DNA of 12,306 bases. Origin: Bradyrhizobium sp. Its GTDB lineage: Bacteria > Pseudomonadota > Alphaproteobacteria > Rhizobiales > Xanthobacteraceae. The stretch is from assembly GCA_025960445.1 (NCBI GenBank), contig JAICIT010000028.1, positions 1 to 12,306 on the forward strand, written 5' to 3'. The translations under genes and the position numbers were made by a program. Below are positions 1 through 7,375 of the stretch, in pieces; position 1 is the stretch's first letter; the number at the start of each line of letters is the position of its first letter. The notes beneath the pieces were generated by a model. It was not told the origin of the DNA. It made no database searches and saw nothing but the letters and a program-made list of their open reading frames with translations.

Positions 1-4
1 GATC

Positions 5-409
5 TTACTTCTTGTCGCGCATCGCATCCAGGCTCAGCGGTCCGCCGCCGGCGCAGGCGAGCACGAGGCACGAGAAGCAGAGCATGATCGCGAGATTGCC
101 GTTATTCAGCAGCGGGATGAAGCCTCGCGGGAAGTGCCCGATGAAATAGGCAAAGGCCATCTCACCGCAAAGGATGAATGCGGCGATGCGCGAGAACAAC
201 CCGAGGATCAGGAGGCCGCCGAATATGAACTCGAAAATAGCCGCGATGCCGAACAACGACAGCACCTCGACCTTTTCGAACATCGGTACGGGCGGAAATT
301 TGAACAGCTTCGCCACGCCATATTGAAACAGCAGCAATCCGGTGACGATGCGAAAAATGCTGAGGACGTAGGGCTCGCCGGCCGCAAGTAGCTTGTCGAA
401 CTTGTTCAT
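5..409 (-). CDS. DoxX family membrane protein (second of a tandem pair)
   Basis: A 134-residue inner-membrane protein of the DoxX family, with four predicted hydrophobic segments at about residues 14-33, 50-72, 74-92 and 104-122. The N-terminal segment followed by GVAKLF and P-rich FPPVPMF is typical of DoxX-like proteins, as is the central glycine-rich helix FGGLLILGLFSR. The family has no single agreed reaction; members have been linked to thiosulfate/quinone chemistry and oxidative stress, but nothing here selects among these. The gene follows its paralogue at 421-816 after an 11-base gap, so the two are almost surely co-transcribed. A purine-rich GAGGGAAA sits just before the ATG at 407-409 and supports that start. 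The short hydrophilic tail ends DAMRDKK. The family call is firm and the function is open. Confidence 0.9.
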   Translation of the reverse strand: MNKFDKLLAAGEPYVLSIFRIVTGLLLFQYGVAKLFKFPPVPMFEKVEVLSLFGIAAIFEFIFGGLLILGLFSRIAAFILCGEMAFAYFIGHFPRGFIPLLNNGNLAIMLCFSCLVLACAGGGPLSLDAMRDKK

Positions 410-420
410 GGTCGTTTCCC

Positions 421-816
421 TCAGTTCCGCTTCATCGCGGCATCAGCACTCCAGGTGCCCGCGCCGGCGGTCGATAGATAAAGACAGGCGAAGCAATAGA
501 TGATCGCCAGCGTGCCGCCGTTGACGAGGGGATAGAAACTCTTGGGCGCGTGAGCCATGAAATAGGCCACCGCCATTTCGCCGGACAGAATGAAAGCCGC
601 CGGACGCGTCAACAGGCCGATAATCAACAGCGCGCCACCGATCAGTTCAATGAAACCGGCAGCACCTATGAGGGAGAAAGGCTTGATGTTGGCGTAAGCC
701 GGCACGGCCGGAAAGCCGAGCAGCTTGCCCATCCCGTGTTCGATGATCATCAGCCCGGTGATAATGCGCAGCACGCTCACGGCGCGCTGCGTCCATCCAG
801 CCATTGTCCCGTTCAT
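421..816 (-). CDS. DoxX family membrane protein (first of a tandem pair)
   Basis: A 131-residue four-helix inner-membrane protein paralogous to the product of 5-409. Both share the order R-I-x-T-G-L near residue 18, G-x-x-K-L with FPxVP near residues 30-40, GG-x-LLI-x-GL-x-x-R near 60-71, and GEM-A-x-AYF near 79-86. The two differ enough that this is an old duplication and not a recent one. The start at 816 was chosen because it gives the normal length; an in-frame ATG four codons later (M5) is also possible, each with only a weak GGGA upstream. It is the first gene of the pair. The 295 bases before it contain the greA terminator and two inverted repeats but no convincing sigma-70 promoter. 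Specific function is unknown. Confidence 0.9.
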   Translation of the reverse strand: MNGTMAGWTQRAVSVLRIITGLMIIEHGMGKLLGFPAVPAYANIKPFSLIGAAGFIELIGGALLIIGLLTRPAAFILSGEMAVAYFMAHAPKSFYPLVNGGTLAIIYCFACLYLSTAGAGTWSADAAMKRN

Positions 817-885
817 GATTGTGTCCCACTCATGATTGTCGAAGTCGAATTCGTCAGTCGTAACGTGTCGCGGTGCTCAGGAAAA

Positions 886-921
886 GCATAGCGCGCCAAC
901 GAAAAATCAGCGGCGCTATGC
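886..921. repeat. 9-bp inverted repeat upstream of the doxX pair
   Basis: GCATAGCGC at 886-894 is matched perfectly by GCGCTATGC at 913-921, separated by 18 bases that include a run of five A. The repeat lies 70 bases upstream of the first doxX start codon. It could be an operator or an RNA hairpin in the leader. No matching regulator family was recognised. Confidence 0.55.
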
Positions 922-990
922 AAAGCAGCAGAGGAATAATGCCGCGCTGCAAGTGTTTGCGGCGGGGCTGATTCGAGCCCGTCGGCGGGT

Positions 991-1016
991 GTGAGCGCCG
1001 CCCGCGCGGCACTCAC
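991..1016. repeat. Near-perfect 26-base inverted repeat between greA and doxX
   Basis: GTGAG-C-GCCGC at 991-1001 pairs with GCGGC-A-CTCAC at 1006-1016, giving ten base pairs, one mismatch and a four-base loop. It is separate from the greA terminator at 1057-1082 and has no T-tract on either side, so it is not a standard terminator. Role unknown. The rest of 817-1056 shows no gene or clear promoter. Confidence 0.5.
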
Positions 1017-1056
1017 TAACGCATCGCCAATGAGATTGCTCCCTGAACACGCGCGT

Positions 1057-1082
1057 AAAAGGCCGGGACATTGTTCCGGCCT
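1057..1082 (-). terminator. Intrinsic terminator of greA
   Basis: On the minus strand AGGCCGG, a nine-base loop, and CCGGCCT are followed by a short run of four T. It begins 30 bases after the greA stop codon, the expected position for a factor-independent terminator closing the carB-greA transcript. Confidence 0.75.
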
Positions 1083-1111
1083 CTCGTCGATTTGAGCAGA
1101 TTGAAAACGCG

Positions 1112-1588
1112 CTAGCGCCACTCGACCTTGGTGATCTCATACGCCTTGGCGCCGCCAGGCGCCATGACTTCGACAGACGCGCCCTTTTTCTTGCCGATGA
1201 GCGCGCGCGCCAGCGGCGAAGTGATGGAGATGCGGCCCTTCTTGGCATCGGCTTCCGGCTCGCCCACGATCTGCCACACCGCTTTCTTGTCGGTGTCCTC
1301 GTCGACCAGCGTGACGGTGGCGCCGAATTTGATGGTGTCGCCGGACAGTTTGCTGATGTCGATCACATCGGCGCGCGCAAGCTTGTCCTCCAACTCGGCG
1401 ATGCGGCCTTCGTTGTGGGATTGCTCTTCCTTCGCGGCGTGATATTCGGCGTTCTCCGAAAGATCGCCATGCGTGCGCGCTTCCGCGATATGCTCGATGA
1501 TGCGCGGACGCTCCACCGACTGGCGCTGCTTCAACTCGACCTCAAGGGCGGCGTAGCCGCCGGCGGTCATCGGTACCTTTTCCATCAT
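1112..1588 (-). CDS. greA: Transcription elongation factor GreA
   Basis: GreA enters the secondary channel of RNA polymerase and stimulates cleavage of backtracked transcripts, restarting stalled complexes. The 158-residue product has the family layout: an N-terminal coiled coil (about residues 9-75) whose tip carries GDLSENAEY with the acidic pair D42 and E45 that acts at the polymerase active site, then a C-terminal FKBP-like domain including [17 protein letters not shown] and ending [14 protein letters not shown]. Three ATGs compete at 1594, 1588 and 1585. The AAGGA at about 1597-1601 lies only two bases from the first but eight from the second, so 1588 is chosen. The gene lies 141 bases downstream of carB on the same strand with no clear promoter of its own, so read-through from carB is likely. 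A terminator follows at once. Confidence 0.97.
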   Translation of the reverse strand: MMEKVPMTAGGYAALEVELKQRQSVERPRIIEHIAEARTHGDLSENAEYHAAKEEQSHNEGRIAELEDKLARADVIDISKLSGDTIKFGATVTLVDEDTDKKAVWQIVGEPEADAKKGRISITSPLARALIGKKKGASVEVMAPGGAKAYEITKVEWR

Positions 1589-1729
1589 CTCCATCGTCCT
1601 TCAACATCATGCGGACCAATCCGCGGCACGCACAAACGCCGAAACAGAACACCCTCATGACTGGCGGGTTCCCAGGCACGAGGGCTCTCATTGCCAATCG
1701 CTTGCCGGAGAACCGCACGGCCAAAACGA

Positions 1730-4700
1730 TCAGGTTTCGGAAAAATAACTCTGCAGCGTGCGGACCTCAAGGTCCCCGCCCAGATAGGCGCGGATGCCCT
1801 GCGCTGCCGCAACGGCACCTGAAAGAGTGGTGTAATATGGCACTTTATGCAAGAGGGCAGCTCGTCGCAACGAGCGGCTGTCGGCCAGCGCCTGCGGCCC
1901 TTCCGTGGTGTTGAAGACGAGCTGAATGTCTCCGTTCATGATGGCGTCGACAATATGCGGCCGCCCCTCCAGAACCTTGTTTACCTTCTCCGTCGGCACC
2001 CCGAATTCGGCAAGGAAACGCTGGGTCCCCGATGTCGCCATCACCTTGAAACCGGCACCCGACAGCAGCCGCACCGCTTCGGCAATGCGGGTCTTGTCGA
2101 TATCGCGGACCGAAACGAAGACCGTACCCTTGCGCGGCACACGGGTGCCGCCGCCGAGCTGGCTTTTTGCAAACGCTACCTCGAATGAGCGGTCGATGCC
2201 CATCACCTCGCCGGTCGATCGCATCTCCGGCCCCAGCACGGTATCGACGCCGGGGAAGCGTGCAAAAGGAAACACCGATTCCTTGACGCCGACATGGCCG
2301 AGCTTGGGCTTCTTCAAGTTGAAGTCCGCAAGCTTCTCTCCGGCCATGAGCCGCGCCGCGATCTTCGCCACCGGCATGCCGACCACCTTGGCAACAAATG
2401 GTACGGTGCGGGATGCCCGCGGATTGACTTCAAGCACGTAAATTTCGCCATCCTTGATGGCGTATTGCACGTTCATCAATCCGACCACGTCGAGACCGAG
2501 CGCCAGCTCGCGGGTCTGTCGCTCCAGTTCGGAAATCATTTGCGCGTCGATCGAATGCGGCGGCAGCGAGCAGGCGGAGTCGCCGGAGTGAATGCCGGCT
2601 TCCTCGATATGCTCCATGATGCCGACGATGAAGGTGTCCTTGCCGTCGCAGAGGCAGTCGACGTCGATTTCGATGGCATCGGATAGATAGCGGTCGAACA
2701 GCAGCGGGTTCTTGCCCAGCACCGTGTTGATCTGCCCGGTCTTATCGTTCGGATATCGCGCCTTGACATCGGCAGGCACCAGCTCCGGCAAGGTGCCGAG
2801 AAGGTAGTCGCTGAGCTGGTTCTCCTCGCGGATAATCTGCATCGCGCGACCGCCGAGCACGTAGGACGGACGCACCACCAGTGGCAGTCCGAGATCGGCG
2901 GCCACCAGCCGCGCCTGCTCGACCGAATATGCAATGCCGTTCTTCGGCTGCTTCAGATGCAGCCGGTCCAGCACGCGCTTGAAGCGGTCGCGGTCTTCGG
3001 CCAGGTCGATGGCGTCGGGCGAGGTGCCGAGGATCGGCACATTGGCCGCTTCGAGCGCGCGCGCAAGCTTCAGCGGCGTCTGTCCGCCGAACTGCACGAT
3101 CACACCGTGCAGGGTACCCTTGCTTCGTTCGGTCGTGATAATCTCGAGCACGTCCTCGGCCGTCAGCGGCTCGAAGTACAACCGGTCGGCGGTGTCGTAG
3201 TCGGTCGACACGGTTTCCGGATTGCAGTTGATCATGATGGTCTCGTAGCCGACGTCGTGCAGCGCGAAGCAGGCGTGGCAGCAACAATAGTCGAATTCGA
3301 TTCCCTGACCGATCCGGTTGGGTCCGCCGCCCAGAATGATCACTTTCTTGTTGTCGGACGGGGCGCTTTCGTCGGCGGCTTTGCCCGCGAATGGGGATTC
3401 ATATGTCGAATACATGTAGGCAGTGGGCGAAGCGAATTCGGCAGCGCAGGTGTCGATGCGCTTGAATACCGGCCTCACCCCGAGCGCGTGACGCTGAGCG
3501 GTCACATCGGCTTCTGATTTGTCCGCGAGCACCGCGAGCCGCGCGTCGGAAAAGCCCATCGCTTTCAGGCTGCGCATACCGAATGCGTTCCCTGGCAGTC
3601 CGCTGGACTTGATCTTGCTTTCCATCTCGACGATTCCGCGCATCTCGGCCAGGAACCAGGGATCGATCTTGCAGGAGGTGAAGATCTCCTCATCGGTCCA
3701 GCCGAGCCGCATCGCCTGAGCTACCTGCAGGATTCGGTTCGGCGTCGGCGTGCCCAGCGCGGCGCGGATCGCGTTCTTGTCATCGCTGCGACCAAGGCCT
3801 TCGATCTCGATCTCGTCGAGCCCGGTCAGTCCGGTTTCAAGCCCACGCAGCGCCTTTTGCAGGCTTTCCTGAAAAGTGCGGCCGATCGCCATCACTTCGC
3901 CGACCGATTTCATCGACGTCGTCAGAGTGGTCGAGGCCCCCGGGAATTTCTCGAATGCAAACCTTGGAATCTTGGTGACGACGTAATCGATCGTCGGCTC
4001 GAACGAAGCCGGTGTGGCGCCTCCGGTAATGTCGTTGGCGATCTCGTCGAGGGTGTAGCCCACGGCAAGTTTGGCGGCGACCTTGGCGATCGGAAAACCC
4101 GTGGCCTTTGACGCCAGTGCCGAGGAGCGCGACACCCGGGGATTCATTTCGATCACGACCATGCGACCGTCGGCGGGATTGACGCCGAATTGCACATTGG
4201 AGCCGCCGGTTTCCACGCCGATCTCGCGCAGCACCGCCAGCGAGGCGTCGCGCATGATCTGGTATTCCTTATCGGTCAGCGTCAGCGCGGGGGCCACCGT
4301 AATGGAATCGCCGGTATGCACTCCCATCGGATCGAGGTTCTCGATCGAGCAGATGATGATGCAATTGTCGCGTTTGTCGCGCACCACCTCCATCTCGAAC
4401 TCTTTCCAGCCGAGCACGGATTCCTCGATCAGGACTTCGTCGGTCGGGGAGGCATCGATGCCGCGCTCGACGATCTCGATGAACTCTGCCTTGGTGTAGG
4501 CGATGCCGCCGCCGGTACCGCCCATTGTGAAGGAGGGCCGGATGATCGCGGGCAGCCCAATATCATCGAGCGCGCGCAATGCATCCGGAAGCGTCTTGGT
4601 CTGCATCGAGCGCGGGGTTTCCAGCCCGATCCGGGTCATCGCCTCGCGAAAACGGCCGCGATCCTCCGCCTTGTCGATGGCGTCGGCAGTGGCGCCGATC

Positions 4701-5059
4701 ATCTCTACGTCGAATTTGGCAAGCGTGCCTTGGCGGCGCAGTGAGAGCGCGCAGTTGAGCGCGGTCTGCCCGCCCATGGTCGGTAGCAGCGCGAAGCCGC
4801 CGGGAATGACGTCACGTTCCTTTTCAATGATCTTGGCGACAATCTCCGGCGTGATCGGTTCGATATAGGTGGCATCCGCCAATTCCGGGTCGGTCATAAT
4901 CGTGGCCGGATTGGAATTGACGAGAACGATTCGATAGCCTTCTTGCTTGAGCGTCTTGACCGCCTGGGTGCCGGAATAATCAAACTCGCAGGCTTGCCCG
5001 ATTACGATGGGGCCGGCGCCGATGATCAGGATGGTCGAAATATCCGTTCTTTTGGGCAT
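1730..5059 (-). CDS. carB: Carbamoyl-phosphate synthase large subunit
   Basis: The synthetase subunit of cytoplasmic carbamoyl-phosphate synthase. It uses ammonia delivered from the CarA glutaminase, bicarbonate and two ATP to make carbamoyl phosphate for arginine and pyrimidine synthesis. The 1109-residue protein shows the duplicated architecture. The first half has the nucleotide motifs [17 protein letters not shown] (15-31), MGGQTALN (95-102) and [14 protein letters not shown] (172-185). The second half restarts at K571 with [20 protein letters not shown] and has [15 protein letters not shown]-terminal MGS-like allosteric domain starts near residue 977 ([22 protein letters not shown]). Length and motifs are complete, so the enzyme should be active. 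The ATG at 5059 is preferred over the TTG one codon upstream because the family begins MPKRTDI. carA is not adjacent; a methyltransferase lies upstream. An intrinsic terminator sits just before the gene, suggesting leader regulation. Confidence 0.98.
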   Translation of the reverse strand: MPKRTDISTILIIGAGPIVIGQACEFDYSGTQAVKTLKQEGYRIVLVNSNPATIMTDPELADATYIEPITPEIVAKIIEKERDVIPGGFALLPTMGGQTALNCALSLRRQGTLAKFDVEMIGATADAIDKAEDRGRFREAMTRIGLETPRSMQTKTLPDALRALDDIGLPAIIRPSFTMGGTGGGIAYTKAEFIEIVERGIDASPTDEVLIEESVLGWKEFEMEVVRDKRDNCIIICSIENLDPMGVHTGDSITVAPALTLTDKEYQIMRDASLAVLREIGVETGGSNVQFGVNPADGRMVVIEMNPRVSRSSALASKATGFPIAKVAAKLAVGYTLDEIANDITGGATPASFEPTIDYVVTKIPRFAFEKFPGASTTLTTSMKSVGEVMAIGRTFQESLQKALRGLETGLTGLDEIEIEGLGRSDDKNAIRAALGTPTPNRILQVAQAMRLGWTDEEIFTSCKIDPWFLAEMRGIVEMESKIKSSGLPGNAFGMRSLKAMGFSDARLAVLADKSEADVTAQRHALGVRPVFKRIDTCAAEFASPTAYMYSTYESPFAGKAADESAPSDNKKVIILGGGPNRIGQGIEFDYCCCHACFALHDVGYETIMINCNPETVSTDYDTADRLYFEPLTAEDVLEIITTERSKGTLHGVIVQFGGQTPLKLARALEAANVPILGTSPDAIDLAEDRDRFKRVLDRLHLKQPKNGIAYSVEQARLVAADLGLPLVVRPSYVLGGRAMQIIREENQLSDYLLGTLPELVPADVKARYPNDKTGQINTVLGKNPLLFDRYLSDAIEIDVDCLCDGKDTFIVGIMEHIEEAGIHSGDSACSLPPHSIDAQMISELERQTRELALGLDVVGLMNVQYAIKDGEIYVLEVNPRASRTVPFVAKVVGMPVAKIAARLMAGEKLADFNLKKPKLGHVGVKESVFPFARFPGVDTVLGPEMRSTGEVMGIDRSFEVAFAKSQLGGGTRVPRKGTVFVSVRDIDKTRIAEAVRLLSGAGFKVMATSGTQRFLAEFGVPTEKVNKVLEGRPHIVDAIMNGDIQLVFNTTEGPQALADSRSLRRAALLHKVPYYTTLSGAVAAAQGIRAYLGGDLEVRTLQSYFSET

Positions 5060-5087
5060 CAAGTCTCACGGGCCGGAAATTGGGCAC

Positions 5088-5116
5088 AAAAAAAGGGCGC
5101 GCATGCCGCGCGTCCC
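5088..5116 (-). terminator. Intrinsic terminator or attenuator in the carB leader
   Basis: On the minus strand, GGG-A-CGCGC (5116-5108) pairs with GCGCGCCC (5102-5095) around a five-base loop GGCAT, with one bulged A. It is followed at once by seven T (5094-5088). This is the best intrinsic terminator in the window. It could simply end the methyltransferase transcript. Only 28 bases remain between the T-tract and the carB ATG, however, which leaves little room for a separate carB promoter, so an attenuator is a real possibility. Confidence 0.75.
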
Positions 5117-5141
5117 TCGAACCAAGAGCGCGTATTCCTCG

Positions 5142-5148
5142 CGCGCGG
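5142..5148 (-). promoter_or_regulatory. Possible antiterminator segment in the carB leader
   Basis: CCGCGCG on the minus strand (5148-5142) is exactly complementary to CGCGCGG at 5112-5106, which covers most of the 5' arm and the loop of the terminator at 5095-5116. The two pairings exclude each other, as in an attenuator. GC-alternating sequence makes chance complementarity more likely, so this is tentative. Confidence 0.3.
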
Positions 5149-5149
5149 G

Positions 5150-5163
5150 TGGTCTTTAGACCA
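5150..5163. repeat. Short dyad in the carB leader
   Basis: TGGTCTTTAGACCA has six-base complementary arms around TT; as RNA it would form a five-pair stem with a four-base loop. It overlaps the stop codon of the small leader ORF at 5156-5209. A second stem, AAGGGC with GCCCTT (5180-5199), lies inside that ORF. Confidence 0.35.
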
Positions 5164-5209
5164 GATTTTGCAGCCGCGAAAGGGCCTTAAAACGCCCTTC
5201 AACCGGCAT
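5156..5209 (-). other. Possible 17-codon leader ORF upstream of carB
   Basis: An ATG at 5209 opens a reading frame for MPVEGRFKALSRLQNLV that ends TAA eight bases before the putative antiterminator segment (5148). It has a weak GGTGA just upstream of the ATG. A ribosome at the stop codon would cover that segment and leave the terminator free to form. It is too short for codon statistics to decide whether it is translated, and an ORF this size can easily occur by chance. Confidence 0.22.
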
Positions 5210-5261
5210 TTTCACCCGTGAGTGGCTGGAGGAGCGGCGGGGGTAAGCCAACCAGTTGGCA

Positions 5262-5987
5262 TTAAGGCCTTGGGCCAACGATGAGCGCGGGCCGCGCGAC
5301 GAAGGTCATCCTCGAGGGATTGTGTCCGATGTTGTGATCCGTGCGCGAGGCGTTAAAGCCCGCGGCGGCCAGTTTCGCAATCATTGCGTTTTCACTGTAG
5401 CGCTGCAGTCCGACCCGCCGGCGCAAGTGCCGGTAGTCGGACAGCGCCGTACTGACGAGCCCGATCAGCGCGTCCCTCAGGAAGCCATGCTTCCGCGCAA
5501 ATCGCAGCAGCGCGAGCACGTCCCTCCCCATGCCGACCTCGGGGCGAAGAATATCGCCGACGACGAGCCGGCCGCCGGGTTTCAACAGCCGCTTGATCAC
5601 AGCAAAGGCGACGTCGAGCTCGAGAGGGGTCATGTATTGGGCGACCGAATTCATCACCGCCAGATCAACCGATTTCTCTGCCATCTGCCGCAACTCATCG
5701 AGCGAACGGACCCGAACCTTCGTGTTCGGCGCGAAGCGCGCGATCAGCCGGCCGCGCACGCCCGGTGCGGGCTCCGCCAGGATCAGTTTGCCGCAGGCAT
5801 CCGCGACCTTGCCCGCGGAAAGGGCCTCGCCGCATGCATAATCGAGCACGACCGAGTCCGGCGAAGAAATGTAACTGATGATATCGTTCGCGATCAGCTG
5901 AAAATGCAGGTCGCGATGGAGCTTGCTCGCATAAATCGTGTGCGTGGAATCGTAATAGTCGATCCAGTCGTCCATCGCGGCAGGCAT
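5262..5987 (-). CDS. Class I SAM-dependent methyltransferase
   Basis: A 241-residue cytoplasmic protein with a Rossmann-type methyltransferase core. Motif I is VVLDYACGEA at about 46-55, where the usual GxGxG is replaced by DYACGE as in many methyltransferase-11/25-like proteins. An acidic residue E72 ends strand 2 and would bind the SAM ribose. SVDLAVMNSVAQYM at 106-119 is the motif IV region, and LLKPGGRLVVGD at 134-145 is the typical post-core strand. The C-terminal half (LRRRVGLQRYSENAMIAKLAAAGF) is family-specific and gives no substrate. The start at 5987 is the longest reasonable one; M5 at 5975 is an alternative. The gene is divergent from dps and lies 202 bases upstream of carB. Substrate is unknown; small molecule is more likely than nucleic acid, but this is inference. 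Confidence 0.85.
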   Translation of the reverse strand: MPAAMDDWIDYYDSTHTIYASKLHRDLHFQLIANDIISYISSPDSVVLDYACGEALSAGKVADACGKLILAEPAPGVRGRLIARFAPNTKVRVRSLDELRQMAEKSVDLAVMNSVAQYMTPLELDVAFAVIKRLLKPGGRLVVGDILRPEVGMGRDVLALLRFARKHGFLRDALIGLVSTALSDYRHLRRRVGLQRYSENAMIAKLAAAGFNASRTDHNIGHNPSRMTFVARPALIVGPRP

Positions 5988-5998
5988 CCATGGCGGCG

Positions 5999-6016
5999 GG
6001 TTCCGGCACCGGAACC
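5999..6016. repeat. Perfect 18-base palindrome in the methyltransferase/dps divergent region
   Basis: GGTTCCGG and CCGGAACC are perfect complements around CA. The right arm contains the GGAAC of the predicted EcfG promoter of dps, and the left arm ends 12 bases before the methyltransferase start codon. It could be an operator touching both genes or a hairpin in the methyltransferase leader. Confidence 0.6.
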
Positions 6017-6035
6017 AGCTTTAAGCTCACGCGTT
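6011..6035 (+). promoter_or_regulatory. EcfG-type general stress response promoter of dps
   Basis: GGAAC at 6011-6015 and CGTT at 6032-6035 are separated by 16 bases. This matches the GGAAC-N16/17-CGTT consensus for the EcfG sigma factor that drives the general stress response of alphaproteobacteria. Initiation would be near 6042, giving a leader of about 57 bases before the dps start at 6099. Dps-type proteins are typical members of this regulon, so position and target agree. Confidence 0.72.
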
Positions 6036-6040
6036 AAAGC
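6018..6040. repeat. 7-bp inverted repeat overlapping the dps promoter
   Basis: GCTTTAA (6018-6024) and TTAAAGC (6034-6040) are perfect complements with a nine-base spacer. The repeat spans the spacer and -10 element of the predicted EcfG promoter, where a bound protein would block initiation. Confidence 0.5.
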
Positions 6041-6098
6041 GTCCGGCAACCTCTGTCCATGCCGTCCAACATCCGGTTTCCTAGCAGGAAGGTGCATC

Positions 6099-6626
6099 GT
6101 GAGCAAAACCAGATCAGACAAAACCGCTGCCGATCTAGACACCCCCACCGATCTGCCGGAAGCAGCGGTGAACAAGATTTCGGCCGCACTCAACACGCTG
6201 TTGGCGGATGCTTTTGCACTTTACGTGAAGACCAAGAATTTCCATTGGCATGTCAGCGGCCGACATTTTCATGATTACCATCTGATGCTTGACACGCAAT
6301 CCGAGGCGATTTTCGCAACTACCGACCAATTGGCGGAGCGCGTGCGTAAGCTCGGCGGCACCACCCTGCGGTCAATCGGGCAGATCGCGAAATCTCAGAC
6401 CATCAAGGACAATAATGAGGAATACGTCCCGCCGCGAGAGATGCTGCGCGAACTGATGGAGGACAACAAGCATGTGGCCGCCGCGATGCGCAAGGCCCAC
6501 AAGCTTGCCGACGACAACGAGGATTCCGGCACTGCCGGCTTGCTCGAGACTTTCATTGACGAAACCGAGCGCCGCACCTGGTTCTTGTTCGAGGCCAGCA
6601 GGCAGGAAGGCAGCAACGCGGCCTAG
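6099..6626 (+). CDS. dps: Dps family ferritin-like DNA-protection / iron-storage protein
   Basis: A 175-residue Dps-type mini-ferritin. The family forms 12-subunit cages that oxidise Fe(II) with peroxide, store iron and in many cases coat DNA. The inter-subunit ferroxidase residues line up with E. coli Dps: H49 in KNFHWHVSG, H61 and D65 in YHLMLD, and D76 and E80 in TTDQLAERVRKLGG. The first 20 residues contain four lysine/arginine residues and could bind DNA. The start is GTG at 6099, with AGGAAGG (6086-6092) six bases upstream; the frame stays open much further upstream, but that part is antisense to the methyltransferase and lacks family similarity. An EcfG-type promoter lies at 6011-6035. 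The 146 bases after the stop contain no gene and no classic terminator on this strand. DNA binding itself is not shown by the sequence. Confidence 0.95.
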   Translation: MSKTRSDKTAADLDTPTDLPEAAVNKISAALNTLLADAFALYVKTKNFHWHVSGRHFHDYHLMLDTQSEAIFATTDQLAERVRKLGGTTLRSIGQIAKSQTIKDNNEEYVPPREMLRELMEDNKHVAAAMRKAHKLADDNEDSGTAGLLETFIDETERRTWFLFEASRQEGSNAA

Positions 6627-6759
6627 ACTTATTCTTCTGACGCGCTTTCTTCACGCGAGCCGGCGTCCACTTCGCTCGAAAAATCTCTGGAGGCGTTCGC
6701 GACCTGCTAGACGAGCGGGCGCGATCATTTCTGGAAACCGCGTGAGTAATTGCCCGGTG

Positions 6760-6782
6760 CCGGCCCGCGCCGTCAGGGCCGG
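6760..6782. repeat. Strong hairpin between convergent dps and marR
   Basis: CCGGCCC (6760-6766) pairs perfectly with GGGCCGG (6776-6782) around a nine-base loop that contains the stop codon of the marR gene. Neither strand has a T-tract after it, so it may act as a bidirectional transcript-end stabiliser or a weak terminator. Confidence 0.45.
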
Positions 6783-7240
6783 AATGACTGCAGTATTTTG
6801 GTCAAGGCGACGCTCGCCGTCTGCAGCTCTTGCAAATGGATTTTCGAAAGCATCCGCAATTTCTGTTCGCCCTTTTTCGTCAGTTTCACCAGGATGCGCC
6901 TGCTGTCATCTTCATCGGCGATCCTTTCGAGCAGCCGAAGCCTTGTCATCCGGTCGACCAGCTCCACCGCCGTGTGGTGCCGAACCAGAAGAAACTCGGC
7001 CAACTCACCCACCGAAAGCGGTTCCGCGCTCGAGAAGCCCTTGATGGCGAGAAGCGCCTGATGCTGTTGGGGCGTGAGCCCGGCATCACGAGCAGCCGTT
7101 TCGCTGAACGACAAAAACCTGCGAAGTTGAAAGCGAAACTGAGCCAACGCTTGGTAGTCGACGGCTTGAGCATCGGCGTGGGTTTGCCGTTTGTCGCTGA
7201 CCGCCAGGTCGCGCGGCTCTCGCTGTTTCGATCGAACCAT
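6773..7240 (-). CDS. MarR family transcriptional regulator
   Basis: A 155-residue dimeric winged-helix DNA-binding protein. After a charged N-terminal tail of about 28 residues come the dimerisation helix (29-52), LTPQQHQALLAIKG (55-68), the helix-turn-helix LSVGELAEFLLVRHHTAVELVDRMTRLRLLER (75-106) and the wing with the MarR signature DEDDSRRILVKLTKKG (109-124). A C-terminal helix completes the dimer interface. MarR proteins usually repress nearby genes and respond to phenolic or other small ligands, or to oxidants. This one has no cysteine, which argues against OhrR-type thiol sensing. It lies convergent to dps and downstream, on the same strand, of the alphaCTD-like gene. A weak promoter at 7267-7295 may serve it. 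Targets are unknown; the transporter at 8232 onward is only a positional guess. Confidence 0.92.
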   Translation of the reverse strand: MVRSKQREPRDLAVSDKRQTHADAQAVDYQALAQFRFQLRRFLSFSETAARDAGLTPQQHQALLAIKGFSSAEPLSVGELAEFLLVRHHTAVELVDRMTRLRLLERIADEDDSRRILVKLTKKGEQKLRMLSKIHLQELQTASVALTKILQSFRP

Positions 7241-7266
7241 GATTGCCCGCCCACGATCAAGCGAAC

Positions 7267-7295
7267 AGCATACCCTCGATCGTCGTACGCGCCAA
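7267..7295 (-). promoter_or_regulatory. Weak sigma-70-type promoter candidate for the marR gene
   Basis: On the minus strand TTGGCG (7295-7290) and TATGCT (7272-7267) are 17 bases apart, and the -10 lies 27 bases upstream of the marR ATG. Each hexamer matches the consensus at four of six positions, so this is only a candidate. Confidence 0.3.
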
Positions 7296-7375
7296 TTTTC
7301 TGCAGATTATCAATTTCGTGAAAGTGCGGCAGGACAGGGGAACGGCCGCGACAAATGTGCGCCGGGATATGCGAA

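Noticed and set aside
813-1121. A 102-codon minus-strand frame between greA and doxX
   Set aside because: It runs through the greA terminator and both inverted repeats, overlaps both neighbouring genes, has low-complexity content and no ribosome-binding site.
1926-4868. Several long plus-strand open frames across carB
   Set aside because: They are GC-rich shadows of the carB codons, with arginine- and serine-rich products and no family features.
5088-5130. TTCGA near the carB leader hairpin as part of a tRNA T-arm
   Set aside because: The flanking bases do not form a five-pair T-stem and no acceptor, D or anticodon arm can be drawn.
5256-6098. Long open frame in front of dps that would add about 281 residues to its N-terminus
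   Set aside because: It is antisense to the methyltransferase gene, has no family similarity to Dps, and the GTG at 6099 has a strong ribosome-binding site and gives the normal Dps length.
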